NCBI GenBank assembly: GCA_037074615.1
Contig: CM073550.1
Location: 14,340,001-14,404,000 of the forward strand
DNA length: 64,000 bases
Source of the DNA: Leucaena leucocephala
Lineage: Eukaryota > Streptophyta > Magnoliopsida > Fabales > Fabaceae
Reading direction: 5' to 3'
Shown: positions 1 through 11,895 of the stretch, one piece after another
How positions within the stretch are numbered: position 1 is the first letter of the stretch
Layout: the number at the start of each line of letters is the position of its first letter
Program-made: the position numbers and the translations under genes
Notes under the pieces: generated by a model
What the model was told of the DNA's origin: nothing
The model's input: the letters and a program-made list of their open reading frames with translations, nothing else
The model's database searches: none

Positions 1-993
1 TAATACATCCCATATTATCGCCATACATGTTTCTCAGCTTTCGCCGGTATTGGATGTTTGGGGACAGTGTTGGGAAGAAGATAGCGTCTGCTCGACATTT
101 TTTTCCACCAATATATGTAATTGTTTTGTATCAATGTGATTACTAGAGGATGAATTGTATCGACATGCATCAAGTGAACATTTTTGGCTTCAGTTCTGTC
201 ATCTCTCAATAGCATTTGTTCTTTTTTCTTTGGATAACTATCAATAGTAATTTTTCGCATGATTTGAATGGACAGTTTAGGCTCATATCTTCACCCGGGG
301 GAACACAGCTTCAATGCGTATGCAAATAGCCTGTGAATTGCCCGAATGCTATTGGGAGGTAGTGAGAGGCCCTATTATCTATTTGTCCCTCAGAGTTGAC
401 GTTAGCGTTTAAGGAAGATTCCATGTATGATACAAAACGCAGAGATTAACAGCCCTAAAGAATTGCAAACTGTGGCGATAATCCTCAATGATAAATTCTT
501 AAACATAATGATGAACAGTTCAACAAACATTTCAGGCAGATTTCACCTGCTAGGGTACATTACTAGTCTGAAAAAGTGAAATGCAAATCTGTTGTAAATA
601 AACAGTGAAGTGCAAATCAACAACAAAAAGTAGTATAACTAGATTCAAATGACAATAGGTTGCCAACAAGATACACTTTGACGTGATTGTATATTCGTCT
701 GCATTAATTCATGCCAACTTGTTCACTATAATCAGTTTAGACAATTTTTTCACAAGTTAAACTACAGTCTGTTTCCGCACATGCTAACAGACCATATAAA
801 GAATACAGACCTAGTTCATCAGCACCATCCCAAGTGATGTAATGAATCGAAAGGTAAAAAAAAAAAAAAAACTCCATCTTCGGATGAAACCAATTTCCCA
901 AGCTATGAATGCATAGCGAACAAGATCGACACATTGCACTGCCAAGCTCCCAAGAAAATGGAGCTTACAGGTAGGGGATGCTTGACCCTTATC
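1..993. other. 3' flank of the SDR gene; no gene recognised
   Basis: The part next to 994 should hold the 3' UTR of the minus-strand SDR gene. No clear AATAAA signal was found on the minus strand here. An 81-codon minus-strand reading frame at the left edge (15-260) resembles no family I know and lies in AT-rich DNA. A short A-run is at about 856-871. Nothing else can be supported. Confidence 0.5.
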
Positions 994-3981
994 TTAAACA
1001 GTGAGGGACGCACCATTGTCTGCTGCAGTGAGATTGAGTATCATGGTTGCTGCCTTTGGTGCCCTGAAATACAGGAGTAAATCATATTTATAGTTGAAAG
1101 CTGAAAGTGATAGAAAGTATGGGCATTACACACAAAATCAACTGATGTCTATGGTTAAACTTGCTCTACCTAATATTACAAGCTTATGATTAGTTAATTA
1201 CAATTTCAACACATTCTCTCACACATGGAAAGCCATTTGGGGTTTGATACACGGATGAAACACACAAGTTCAGCGCATTTTCATTGTACAGCAAATGATT
1301 GAAATTCTGACCTTATGATCATTGTGGGTCCAATACCTTGTCAAGAGATGTTCAACCAAAGCTTTAGTTGTAAAGTGAAAATAATTTCATTATATCTCTA
1401 ACAAACATCACATCACATCACAATCTCTTACCATTCTATACTTTCTTTCTAACCCAACAAAAGGAGACATAAAAGAAAAGGGTAGTCTTCAGCATATTTA
1501 TAGGAACCAGGGAGACCGAACCGTTAGGGAAACATGGGACAATGTCCTTTCATGCAAATAGAAAATATGTTGCAACTTGCAACCAAAGTAACACTAATCT
1601 TGAAGAAACATTTATACCATGCTTCAGGTGCTTGGTATAGAGCAGCTGAATTGCCGAAGCATGATGCAAGCATCTCAGTGTTTATTACACCAGGATTAAG
1701 AGCTACAACTGCCATTCCTTCAGGCAACTCCTTTGCCACTGACCTAGTAAATCCTTCTGTAGCCCACTTTGATGCACAGTACGGGGCAACCTGTTGCACA
1801 ATGCTAGAATGTCAAATATCAGTTGATACAAATGAAGGATGTCCGCAGTTGTAAAAGTTGGACATGTGTCTGCCGAAAACATAACATTGGACATGGTGAC
1901 CTAAACTTCCATTTAGACAAGAAAAAGTTTAGGTTATCTGCATTATTATTGGGACAACCAAATAGTGACCTAGCGATACATGACTACCATATGCCCAACT
2001 AACCAGTGCAGCACCAGCTCTTCCCCATCCGGACGAAAAATTGACAATGATTCCTTGCTTCCTTGTGATCATAAGAGGGATGAAGTGGCGCAATACATTA
2101 GCCGTTCCTTTGAGATTTGTATCAATTACATTATCAAACTCTTCAACAGGAACTTCCCAAAATTTGTTGTTTCTATTAATGGTTCCTGCATTATTTACTG
2201 ATTGTGCCCTTTGCTTTAGTATATCAGACTGCCCAAAGCACCACATGATAAATGACAAAATCAAACATACACATATCAGAATCAAGATAAAATGAATTAA
2301 GCAGGTCAGAAAGACTAAAATCCATCAGCTGGTTGAGTTTATATGCTTTTCCCTCTGAATAATTACAACTCCTTGTAATTGTATACTCCCCCTATCCTTA
2401 ACATAGGACTTAATTGAAAAGTTGATCTCGATCATAAATATAAAACATATTTTCTATATTTATCAATTCTTTCCCAAAATACCCCTATTAATACTCCCTC
2501 AATAGTAATCAAGAGAGGAAGGGAGAAAGTTAAGAAAGATGATAAGGGTGTCTTAGAAAAACATGTTACACTCCCTCAAGTTCTAATTATAAAAACTAGT
2601 TGACTTTTTTGGACATACTAATGAAGCCAAATAAATAAATTAATTATAACTAATATAAAAACTAGTTAACTAATTTGGGTAGATTGAAAAATATACAATA
2701 TGAATTCATCTTGAGCGATTAGATTTAATCACAATTAACTGATTTATTTAGTATCCTTAGTATATTTAAACAAATCAACTAACTCGTATAATTAGGACAG
2801 AATGGAATATTAACTAAATTAACTAATTTCCTTAATTTAATCAAATTAATTAAATAAATCCTATATTAATGACTGGAGTAGTATTACTTTGAGATCAGAC
2901 ATGAAAATATGTTTTTTCTTCCGGTCTTTTGGTAGGGCAACTCGAGTGATTTACCATCTGCAAAATCTCGATAGCATTCTTCTCAACCAGCATCATCTAA
3001 GGAGGATGATCAATTTCTTCACCAAATTTTCACAGACAACATGCAATTGATATCGTTGGTTTCAAGAAAAAAAAAACTTTAACAGGAAGCAACAAATCAA
3101 CAGAGGACAAACAATGCCCGTATAGCTTGACTAAAAAGCTAGTAAAACAGCACAATCATTGAACTGGACGAGCTTTCTAGTCCCTTGAAACTACACAGGG
3201 GCCAACCCCTAAAAAGATTTACTCAAAAGCCAAAGGGACGGCAAAAAATAATTATATGCTAGCTAGTGTCGAAAAATGGAATCATCTCCAGTTAAGGCAA
3301 GAAGCTTAATTTTCTTGTAACTCGCACATTCCATATTTTAACACAATTGCACCATTAATTTCCTCACATCCAGAATAAGGGAAAGAAAACGCAAATGCAA
3401 CAATCATGATGAACTAAGCATACGCACCAATAATATCAGGAACACCCTTTTTCTCCATCACAGTACGAGCCAGCTCCGCAACGCTGCTATCCGATCTCTG
3501 AACCCCAAAGAAATGAACAAGGGAACTTTTTTCAGTGACTCATAACACACTTTCAAATTTCCAATGCCCACCCATTATACAAAAGCTATTGGCAAGTGAT
3601 GTACACTCACTCCACTTAAATTTCTCCAACCCGCTCGCAAACTTGATTCTATTACAAGCAACAATCTGAAACGAATTCGAAAAACGAAACGAAACGAGAC
3701 AGATAAAGAGTACTAACCACGTCAGCATCGAGCAACAAATGCTTTTCAGGTGACGAAGAATTGGAAGTAGCTAGGGCGGCAGAAAGTTCCGATCGAAGTG
3801 CATTGAGCCTATCCTGAGTACGTGAACACCCGATTACAGTGTGGCCTCGTTTGGCCAATTCTAGGGCAAGAGCTCTTCCGAGGCCCTTACTGACACCAGT
3901 AATGAGAACCGTCCGAGAGGTTGCTGCTGCTCCTCTGCAAACAAGGTTCATCCCGCTAAGCGACGTCGTTACACCGGTCAT
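994..3981 (-). CDS. Short-chain dehydrogenase/reductase, NADPH-dependent pterin/aldehyde reductase type
   Basis: This is a five-exon gene, with coding exons at 3981-3718, 3497-3428, 2197-2004, 1790-1618 and 1063-994. All junctions are GT-AG and the joined length is 771 bp (256 aa plus stop). The classical SDR elements are visible. TGVSKGLG at residues 28-35 is the cofactor glycine motif, NNAG is at 113-116, Ser167 sits in the SSGWGR segment, and YCASK (Tyr180, Lys184) completes the catalytic set. The whole protein resembles the Arabidopsis At1g10310 type, a broad NADPH-dependent aldehyde reductase implicated in pterin-aldehyde reduction during folate salvage. That function is inferred from family similarity. 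Residues 1-23 precede the Rossmann fold, and Met11 is an alternative start. There is no obvious targeting peptide, so a cytosolic location is likely. The third coding intron in genomic order (2198-3427) carries nested MITEs. Confidence 0.9.
2384..2880. mobile_element. Stowaway-like MITE, outer element of a nested pair
   Basis: The terminal inverted repeats begin CTCC next to TA dinucleotides. The left end reads CTCCCCCTATCCTTAACATA from 2386. The reverse complement of the right end (up to 2878) reads CTCCAGTCATTAATATAGGA. They share the CTCC start and TTAA-ATAGGA core. The body closely resembles the element at 55030-55279 but is split by the insertion at 2569-2809. It lies in an SDR-gene intron. 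Confidence 0.65.
2567..2811. mobile_element. Stowaway-like MITE, inner element
   Basis: The left end reads CTCCCTCAAGTTCTAATTAT from 2571. The reverse complement of the right end is ATTCCATTCTGTCCTAATTA. The ends are recognisably inverted repeats, with TA dinucleotides on both sides (2567-2568 and about 2810-2811). The outer element's sequence resumes on the far side, so this copy inserted into it. Confidence 0.6.
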
Positions 3982-4421
3982 CTGCTTCCTTGGCTTCTTC
4001 TTGAAATTTGAGGATCACTTACTACCGAAATGCGCGCGAGGAATTTTACAGTGTTGGAATGGAACGCAGAAGCAACTCCTTATCGCTTCTGCTAAACCCG
4101 CGGCAGAAGATAACCCTGAGGTTCAACGGGAGAAGTAACATGATAACTGACACCAACGGATTCATTTTGGCTACTCCTAATGCAAACAGTGCCTCGAGAA
4201 AATTCTCCGAAACCCTATAGTAATCGGGTTTGGGCGAAATACCAGTTTTTTGGGGCAGAGAAATACCAGTATTTTTCTTTAGTTTCCTTTTTTGTTTTAA
4301 ATCAAAAGTTACTGGTAACAAACTAGTTTATACAACTCTGCTTTTTCTAATTGCAATTTTTTTATTTTTCTAATTTATATAAAAAAGTACCAAAAGAAAA
4401 AAAAAATACACAGTACCAAAG

Positions 4422-4615
4422 GATTTTTTTTTGTATAAATTTTTTAAAAAAAATATTAGACCCACCCACAATCTAAGAGTAAGATAAAGTCTCCATTTCT
4501 TTTAAGTAATACTAATATTAAATAGGATGAGTTATCTATTACTCTCAAACGTAAACTTATACACTTAAAAATTAAGATATCTCTTTAAGTATTGTGACTG
4601 TAATTATAATAAAAT
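4422..4615 (-). mobile_element. Degraded SINE, family 1
   Basis: This is a decayed copy of the SINE at 30498-30777. A T-run (the reversed poly-A tail) is followed by a region aligning with that copy through GACCCACCCACAATCTAAGAG, an AAGTCTCC block and the TTATCTATTACTCTCA block. The tRNA-like head is truncated or unrecognisable. Confidence 0.5.
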
Positions 4616-4869
4616 AATATTTTATAAAAATTAAATATATTCTAAATAATTTAATTATCAATGACTTAGTTTTTTTTCAGAAAAAAAATTGCATAGAAAA
4701 GGGCTAAAGATGAGGTCCATATTCCACACAATGGATATCAGAACAACCAAACCCAACTACAATACATTGACATTAAAACCAAAAGAAAGTATAGGCGTTT
4801 ATTTACAACATTTTTATTTATTTATAATTAGATAAAGTAACACCTAATTTTAAGAGTTTTTTTTTATAT

Positions 4870-5086
4870 GGGACTAATATCATAATTTTATTTATAATAT
4901 AATTTTATTTAAAAAAAAATAATTTAATATAATTTTATTCATAATTTTTTTAATTTAGTATAATTGTATATATAATTTTATTTATTAAATATTAATAATT
5001 ATATTAAATTAAAAAGATTATAAATAAAATTATATTAAATTAAATAGATTATAGATAAAATTGAATAATTTTATATCATTAGTCCT
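4870..5086. repeat. AT-rich foldback/MITE-like inverted repeat
   Basis: GGACTAAT at 4871-4878 and its inverse ATTAGTCC at 5078-5085 bound a very AT-rich interior whose two halves are largely inverted copies of TATAATTTTATTTATAAT. It resembles a foldback MITE. No coding content is present. Confidence 0.5.
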
Positions 5087-5214
5087 GATTTTATACGTCG
5101 CAGATCAAAAAACTTAATCTTCCTTATTAAAAGCCTGTGGCGGCAACAGAACAAATTATGAAAGGAGATTTATTCATTTTCGATTGTGCCCCTTTCGCAC
5201 GATAGAGAGGGGTT

Positions 5215-5219
5215 AGTAT
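5215..5219. repeat. Target-site duplication (left) of the copia element
   Basis: AGTAT directly precedes the LTR at 5220 and is repeated at 12373-12377, directly after the other LTR. It marks one intact insertion event. Confidence 0.9.
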
Positions 5220-5696
5220 TGTTAGAAAATAAACATCTCTAAAGTACTATAATCAGTCCAGACTATATCATACTCAAATATAAACTTATATGAGATGCAG
5301 CGGAAGACTTAAAGTTACCTCTTGCCATTAACTTGATTGATCTGAGGAGAACCGGAATCAAATGAGATACCTGTCAAAAGAGAACACTGTCAGATAAACA
5401 ACAGGTTCTTCCAACTGGTGATTAGGCATAGTGATGGCAACTTGTTATTAGCCGTCACCAGTGGGGAACCTTCAGAAGCAAGCTGAGAATAGGTTTCGCT
5501 CTGGACTCAGAAAATGAGATCTCACACTCAAATGAATTGTGTTGTTAATTTCCACCATCAGGAAATTAACCTTAAATAAACTGAGTCAATAACCCTCCTG
5601 GACTGGGCCCAATGACTACGGGCCACACTCAGAAATATTTATTAATTATCCTAATTAATATCTAAATAGGTCATAATAAATAATAAATATCTAACA
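5220..5696 (-). repeat. Copia 3' LTR
   Basis: The LTR is 477 bp, begins TGTTAG and ends CTAACA (perfect 6-bp inverted termini), and matches 11896-12372 except for about 8 transitions. For the minus-strand element this is the 3' LTR. Confidence 0.95.
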
Positions 5697-5707
5697 TTCT
5701 CCCACTT
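5697..5707 (-). promoter_or_regulatory. Copia polypurine tract
   Basis: The minus strand reads AAGTGGGAGAA directly next to the 3' LTR, the usual place and composition of the plus-strand priming tract. Confidence 0.8.
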
Positions 5708-5967
5708 GGCCCGTATACTCAATGTCATCGCCCTGTCTAGGTAAACTGATGTCGCGCTACAAGAATCAAGGCGATAAGTCCCCTTTTATCGGGTATTACC
5801 TTCCAAGTATTACATGTAGCACCATCACATAATGGGTATCACAATATACATGAACTGAATGTTCATAGGTTCCTGTCTCAATGTTTATCAATTCAATAAC
5901 ACAAATGTATACAATCATAAATTGAAATGATAAACCACAAAATATAATTTCATTGCTCATACCTCCA

Positions 5968-8900
5968 CTAATCAAAAGTAGGACGAAGTCCCATATGAGG
6001 CACATGTGTGACAAAGATATTTGGCTTCAACCCTTTCGTCAAAGGATCAGCCAACATGTCTAATATACTGATACGCTCAACTGAAACTTGGCCATCTTGA
6101 ACCCTCTCTCTCAAGCAAAGGAACTTAAGTTCAACAAACTTGCTGCGACTTTTATTCCTTTTATTGTTCGCTATGGCCACTGCAGCAGTATTATCACAGT
6201 ACATTCTGATTGGCTTAGAGACTGAATCCACAATCTTAAGCCCAGCAATGAAATTCCTTATCCAAATAGCTTGTGAACTTGCTTCAAAACACGCGATATA
6301 CTCAGCATCACCGGTAGAAGGAGCCGTTTGAGTTTGCTTAGCGCTTCTCCACGATATAGCTCCTTCTGCCAATAGGAAGATGTAACCAGATGTAGACTTG
6401 TTCGAGTCTACGCATCCCCCAAGATCTGAATCTGAGTATCCAATCACGTCCAAACTGTCTGTTCTCCTGTATGTGAGCATGTAGTGTTTAGTGCCTTGTA
6501 GGTACCTAAACACCTTCTTTGCAGCTGTCCAATGTGCTTCCCCAGGATTACTTTGGTATCTTCCCAACATACCCACAGCAAAAGCGATGTCAGGTCTTGT
6601 ACAAACCTGCGCATACATCAAGCTTCCTACCGCTGAGGCATATGGGACCCTTTCCATCTGTTTCCTATCAAGCTCGGTTTCAGGACATTGACTTAGACTA
6701 AACTTGTCTCCTTTTTCAATAGGAGCCACGTTAGATGAACAGTTCTGCATCCTGAAACGTTCTAGAATTTTGACAACGTAAGCCTTTTGAGATAAGCCTA
6801 CAAGACATTGGGTTCTATCTCTATGGATCTTTATGCCAATGACATAAGAAGCCTCACCCATGTCTTTCATGTCAAAGCTCTTGAACAGAAACTGTTTCAC
6901 CTCACGTAATAGTCCCAGATCATTGGTAGCAAGTAGTATGTCATCCACATACAAAATCAAGAATATGATTTTACTCCCACTAGCCTTGTGGTATATACAA
7001 TCATCCATGATGTTCTCAACGAAACCAAATGACGTGATCACTTCATGGAACTTCAAGTACCACTGCCGTGAAGCCTGTTTCAAACCATATATTGATTTCT
7101 TCAGCTTGCACACCAATTGATCTTTACCTTCTGCAACAAAACCCTCAGGCTGTTTCATGTAGACTTCTTCCTCCAGTTCACCATTGAGGAAAGCAGTCTT
7201 AACATCCATCTGGTGCAACTCCAGATCAAAATGGGCAACCAATGCCATGATGATACGGAATGAATCTTTCTTAGATACAGGTGAAAATGTTTCACTGTAA
7301 TCGATTCCTTCCACTTGAGTGAATCCCTTTGCAACCAACCTAGCCTTGTACCTATCGATGTTACCTTGTGAGTCTCTCTTGATTTTGTAAACCCATTTAT
7401 AGCCAATGGCCTTAGACCCACTAGGCAACTCTACAAGTTCCCAAACATGGTTGTTTGCCATGAAATTCATTTCATCAATCATAGCATCATGCCACAACTT
7501 GGAGTTCACACTCCTCACAGCCTGAGTAAACAACAAAGGATCATTCTCAACACTTATATCACAGTCAACCTCAGCAGAATACACTACATAGTCATCAGGT
7601 AATGCCGATCTTCTCTCTCTAGTTGACCTCCTCAATTCAACCTCTTGGGTTGAACCAGGTTGCTGAACAATGACATCCTCTATCACAGCTTGTGGTGGTT
7701 CCACTTGTGTGATAGGTTGGCCATCAGGTATGTGTCCATTTTGTTCAGCACCGTCAACTTGAGCCACAGGGTCCACATCACGTTCAATGTCAATCTCAAC
7801 AGTGGGATAAATATTGACTATTGACATCTCCTCATGAATGATATCAGTGGTTCGCTCTATGTGATTCTCTGATAGACAATCACTCCCACTAATCACATCA
7901 TTCTCAAGAAACTTGGCATTCCTAGACTCTACAAACCTTGTAGAAGGTGGAGGACAATAAAACTTATAACCCTTAGACCTCTCCGCATAGCCTACAAAGT
8001 AAGCTCTGATGGTCTTAGGATCCAACTTCTTCTCCTGTGGATTATACACTCTTACTTCCGCAGGACAACCCCATACCTTGAAATGATTTAAACTGGGTTT
8101 CCATCCTTTCCAGATTTCAAAGGGTGTCTTGGACACTGCCTTTGTTGGAACCCTGTTCAATATGTATGTGGTTGTCTTGAGTGCTTTCTTCCACAGAGAA
8201 GATGGCAGTTTGGAGCTACTCATCATGCTCCTAACCATGTCCAGCAAGGTCCTATTTCTTCTCTCAGCTACACCATTCATATCAGGTGATCCAGGCATAG
8301 TGTATTGAGCCACTATACCTTGCTCTCGAAGAAATTCAGCAAATGGACCTGCTGCTTGTCCTTCACTAGTGTATCTACCGTAATACTCACCACCATGATC
8401 GGATCTCACAATCTTAATTGGTTTCCCAATCTATTTTTCTACTTCCACTTTATAATCCTTGAAAGCATCTAGTGCCTCACTTTTATTATAAAGCATGTAG
8501 ACATACATGAATCGTGAGTGATCATCAATAAAGGTGATAAAGTACTTCTGACCATGCGCAGTCAAATCAGGGCAACAAATATCCGTGTGTACAATTTCTA
8601 GCAACTCAGAACTTCTTCTAGCTCCCTTATATGACTTATTGGTCTGCTTTCCCCTTATGCAGTCCACACAAGAATCAAACTCCGAATGGTTTAAAGATGG
8701 AAGAATTCCTTCTTTATTTAACCTTTTGATTCTGTCAACGGAGATATGACCCAATCTCCTATGCCACAGGCTATAAGAATTCTCATCGATGACACTTCTC
8801 TTAGTACCATGCGTAACAGAAAGAGATTGAGGCGAATCAGAAACAATTTTAAACAAACCATCAATCATAACTAAATTCGCAATAAAAATCGAATCCTTTG

Positions 8901-10044
8901 ACAAAGACATGAGTTTCTTCGAAAGAACTAAATGATAATCAAATGGAATGAGTTTTAACATGGAAATTAAATTCCTCTTATAAGAGGGAACATAAAAAAC
9001 ATCATAAAGTTTTAAAACACTTTTATTCGAAAGATGAATGCGAAAAGTTCCAACAGCTTTCACAGGATCTCCTCTCCCACTGCCTAATAAGACGGTTTCC
9101 TCATTGGGATGTGGAGCCCTGCTTGTTAGAAAGCCCTGCATGGTAGTAGAAATGTAGATCATTGACCCAATGTCAATCCACCAAGTGTCATCATTAACGC
9201 TAGAAAAGTTAGACTCAAAAGTAACACACGATGAAAGCATACCTCTCTTAGCTAGCCATCCCTTCCTCTTGAGACAATCATCCCTCATATGTCCCTTTTC
9301 CTTACAGAAGAAGCATATGGCTTTCCTTTTGTTGGCAGCTGAAACAGCAGGAATTTTCCACTTTTTCTTTTTATCTTTCTTTCCCCTGTTTCCACGTCCA
9401 CTGCCAGCCATGGAACCTTCTGCTAGATGAGCCTCCTTTTGTGCATTTCTCCCACTCATCAGCAATCTAGTCTCCTCTTGAACACACATGGACAGAAGTT
9501 CATCTACTGACCATTTTTCCCTATGTGTGTTGTAAGAGATCTTGAAAGCTTCATATTGAGCAGGAAGAGAGTTTAGAGCCAGCTGCACTAAGAATTGCTC
9601 TGTAGGTTCCATCTCAAAGGATTTCAGCTGAGAGGCTAGATCTCTCATCTTCATGATATGTTGCCTCACACCACCAATACCTGTAAGCCTCATAGTGCAT
9701 AGTTCAGACATGATGGCACCACCTATCTGCTTGTCTGTTGGCTTGAATTGTTTATCCAAGGCTTCCAAGTACCCTTTGGCTGTGTCGCACTTAGGGACTG
9801 CACCCCTAATGCTCCTAGTGATCCTTTGTTGTATAAGCAGAAGAGACAAGCGGTTACTCCGCTCCCACATATTATACCTTTCCTTTGCCTCTCTGTCATC
9901 GGAGGCATCATCAGGTCTCGGAGGTTTATCGAACCTCAAGGCATAATCCAAGTCCAAGAAATTAAGCTGCAGCAAAACATCATCTCTCCAGTCAGCATAG
10001 TTAATGCTACCATCTAAGATTGTTTTGTTGCTTACATCAGCCAT
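5968..10044 (-). pseudogene. Copia gag-pol polyprotein, one in-frame stop
   Basis: A single frame of about 1,358 codons runs from the Met at 10044 (MADVSNKT) to the stop at 5968. A slightly longer upstream frame exists, but this Met fits copia Gag. In order it shows a Gag domain, a CCHC zinc knuckle (C-FF-C-KEKG-H-MRDD-C), a protease region (WWIDIGS), the GAG-pre-integrase motif (LWHRRLGH), the integrase core (HTDICCP, DDHSR), RT with YVDDILLA and RNase H ending near DAEYIAC. A TAG codon at 8431-8433 interrupts the integrase just before its GGEY motif, with the frame unchanged on both sides. The protease site is D-I-G where D-S/T-G is expected. Confidence 0.93.
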
Positions 10045-10320
10045 AATCCTGGGGCCAGCAATTGAATCTGCAAAATGAGAACAGACAAACACAAAAAGGC
10101 TCACATTAATAATTTGAAGCAATCACAAGTTACTGTGCCATGTATGCATGCTTAGCTCAGATGTAGCATGCAAGCAATATAAATACGTATCACTAATGTC
10201 TACCTGTGGGCAAAGACATTAGCATAACCAGGTATTTATCTCAGATGGTAGAATTAGAACGCATTCGTAATTTCCCAATGCCTGTGGGCTAATTAGAAAA
10301 CGAGGCCATTCTATCACACC

Positions 10321-10795
10321 CTAATTAAATGTACAATTGTGAGATATCTACCTGTGGGCAAAGATAAATCATAGCTATACATTTAATTACAAATGATATT
10401 TTCAATCCGGATGTGATTAATGAATGCATACAACAAGTTCAATAAACAAGGATGCTGTGGCTACTCCTCAAAGAACTGCACGCTAATCACAAATATCATT
10501 CAAGTGCATTGAAAATCCAAATATGCACAATTTAATGGAGAAATTAATTCTCCCCCTAATTAAATGTACAATCATGATATATCTACCTGTGGGTAAAGAT
10601 AAATCATAACTATACATTTAATTATTATTGATATTTTAAATCCATATGTGATTAATTAATGCACGCAACACAAACAAATGAGGATGCTGTGGCTACTCCT
10701 CACAAAACTGCATGCTCATCACAAATATCAATAACGTGCATATAAATCCAAATATGCACAACAAAATGGAGCATTTAATAAATTAATATTAAAAT
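10321..10795. repeat. Two tandem 235-bp repeats in the copia leader
   Basis: CTAATTAAATGTACAAT recurs at 10321 and 10556. The copies then share TATCTACCTGTGGG, AAAGATAAATCAT, GATGCTGTGGCTACTCCTCA and AAATCCAAATATGCACA blocks. A third partial unit, with TACCTGTGGGCAAAGACATT, starts at about 10201. The repeats are imperfect and non-coding. Confidence 0.75.
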
Positions 10796-11359
10796 TCTCC
10801 CACTATTTCATGTACTCAAAAATGTCTAACAATTAATTTCAACTCAAAGGATTTTTACAAAATTAAACCGTTAGTTTAATTGCCAAGGGAGAAATTAAAA
10901 ACAAAATAGGCAATTAAATAACATAAAAATTAAAATTTATAAATACCTTTTTCCAAAATTAAAATAATAAAGAAATTAATTTTAAACATTTACAGTGCAT
11001 AAAATAGTAATTAAAAGATTTTCTGAAAAAACAAATTAATTGGCCAAAAATAATTTTCTGAAAATAAAACCAAGTGGCCCATACACAAAAGTCTAAAAAT
11101 AGGGCTCAAAATAATTTCCAGAAATTAAAACCCAAAAAGTCCAGGCTCAAACACATTTTGCACAAGCAAAATAAAAAATTTTGGCCTAAGAAAATAGCCC
11201 AATCACGCAAGCCCAGGAAGGGGGAAAAAACACTGTTAAAAAAAAAATCATCCTGCGGCCCAAACTCAAGCTCTGGCCCAGTGCCTCCTTTTTTTTTTTT
11301 CGAAATAACAGCCCACAACGCGTATTTTTTTTTTAAATAGTTCCGGGTAGGGTTCACAG

Positions 11360-11790
11360 TGAGTCGAGTTAGGCAACCCGACTCACAACCCAGAGAGGAG
11401 CATCAGGAGCGCCGCGATGCTACACTCCAGCGGGAGTCTTTGCCGGTGAGTCTCACGGCGATCTCGCGGTGAATCCCGCGGGCACGGTGACCTACACAGC
11501 TAGTCACACTTCTGGCTTCACCAGCAGCAATCTCGACGGTGGTCGCGAGGTCTATTTCCAGTGGTCGCGATTCCCTCAGTTTTTCTCGCGACGGACAGTC
11601 ACCATGGATTCACAGGACTCTCGCCAGTTTCCCTCGCGCGGTCGGTTCTCGCTCTCGCCGTCAGCTCTCGCTCTCACCGTCGGCTCTCTCTCGCTGATTT
11701 TCTTTCTCGTCGTCGCCATTCTCTTCGTCGGGACTCTTGCCATTCGCGCGGTCTCTCGCCGTCGGTGCACCACAGGAGAAAATGGTTAAA
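11360..11790. other. GC-rich island in the copia leader
   Basis: This stretch is much richer in G+C than its surroundings, with runs of CTCGC/GTCG in plus orientation. A plus-strand frame at 11469-11789, antisense to the element, could encode 106 residues with one hydrophobic stretch (LSLIFFLVVAILFVGTLAI). This could be a captured host fragment or an element-specific antisense frame. I recognise no homologue. Confidence 0.4.
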
Positions 11791-11880
11791 GAATTAAAGA
11801 ATAAAACAAATTCTTTGTATCCCATATTCATCTCATGAACACAAAAGATCAATAAACAAGACAGAGGTGATCTCAAACCA

Positions 11881-11893
11881 GGCTCTGATACCA
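11881..11893 (-). promoter_or_regulatory. Copia primer-binding site, initiator-Met tRNA
   Basis: The minus strand reads TGGTATCAGAGCC two bases inside the 5' LTR, the standard plant complement of the initiator methionine tRNA 3' end. Confidence 0.92.
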
Positions 11894-11895
11894 CA

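Noticed and set aside
1534..1854. Plus-strand 106-residue frame
   Set aside because: It is antisense to SDR exon 4.
7155..7421. Minus-strand frame inside the copia RT region
   Set aside because: It overlaps the RT coding frame in another phase.
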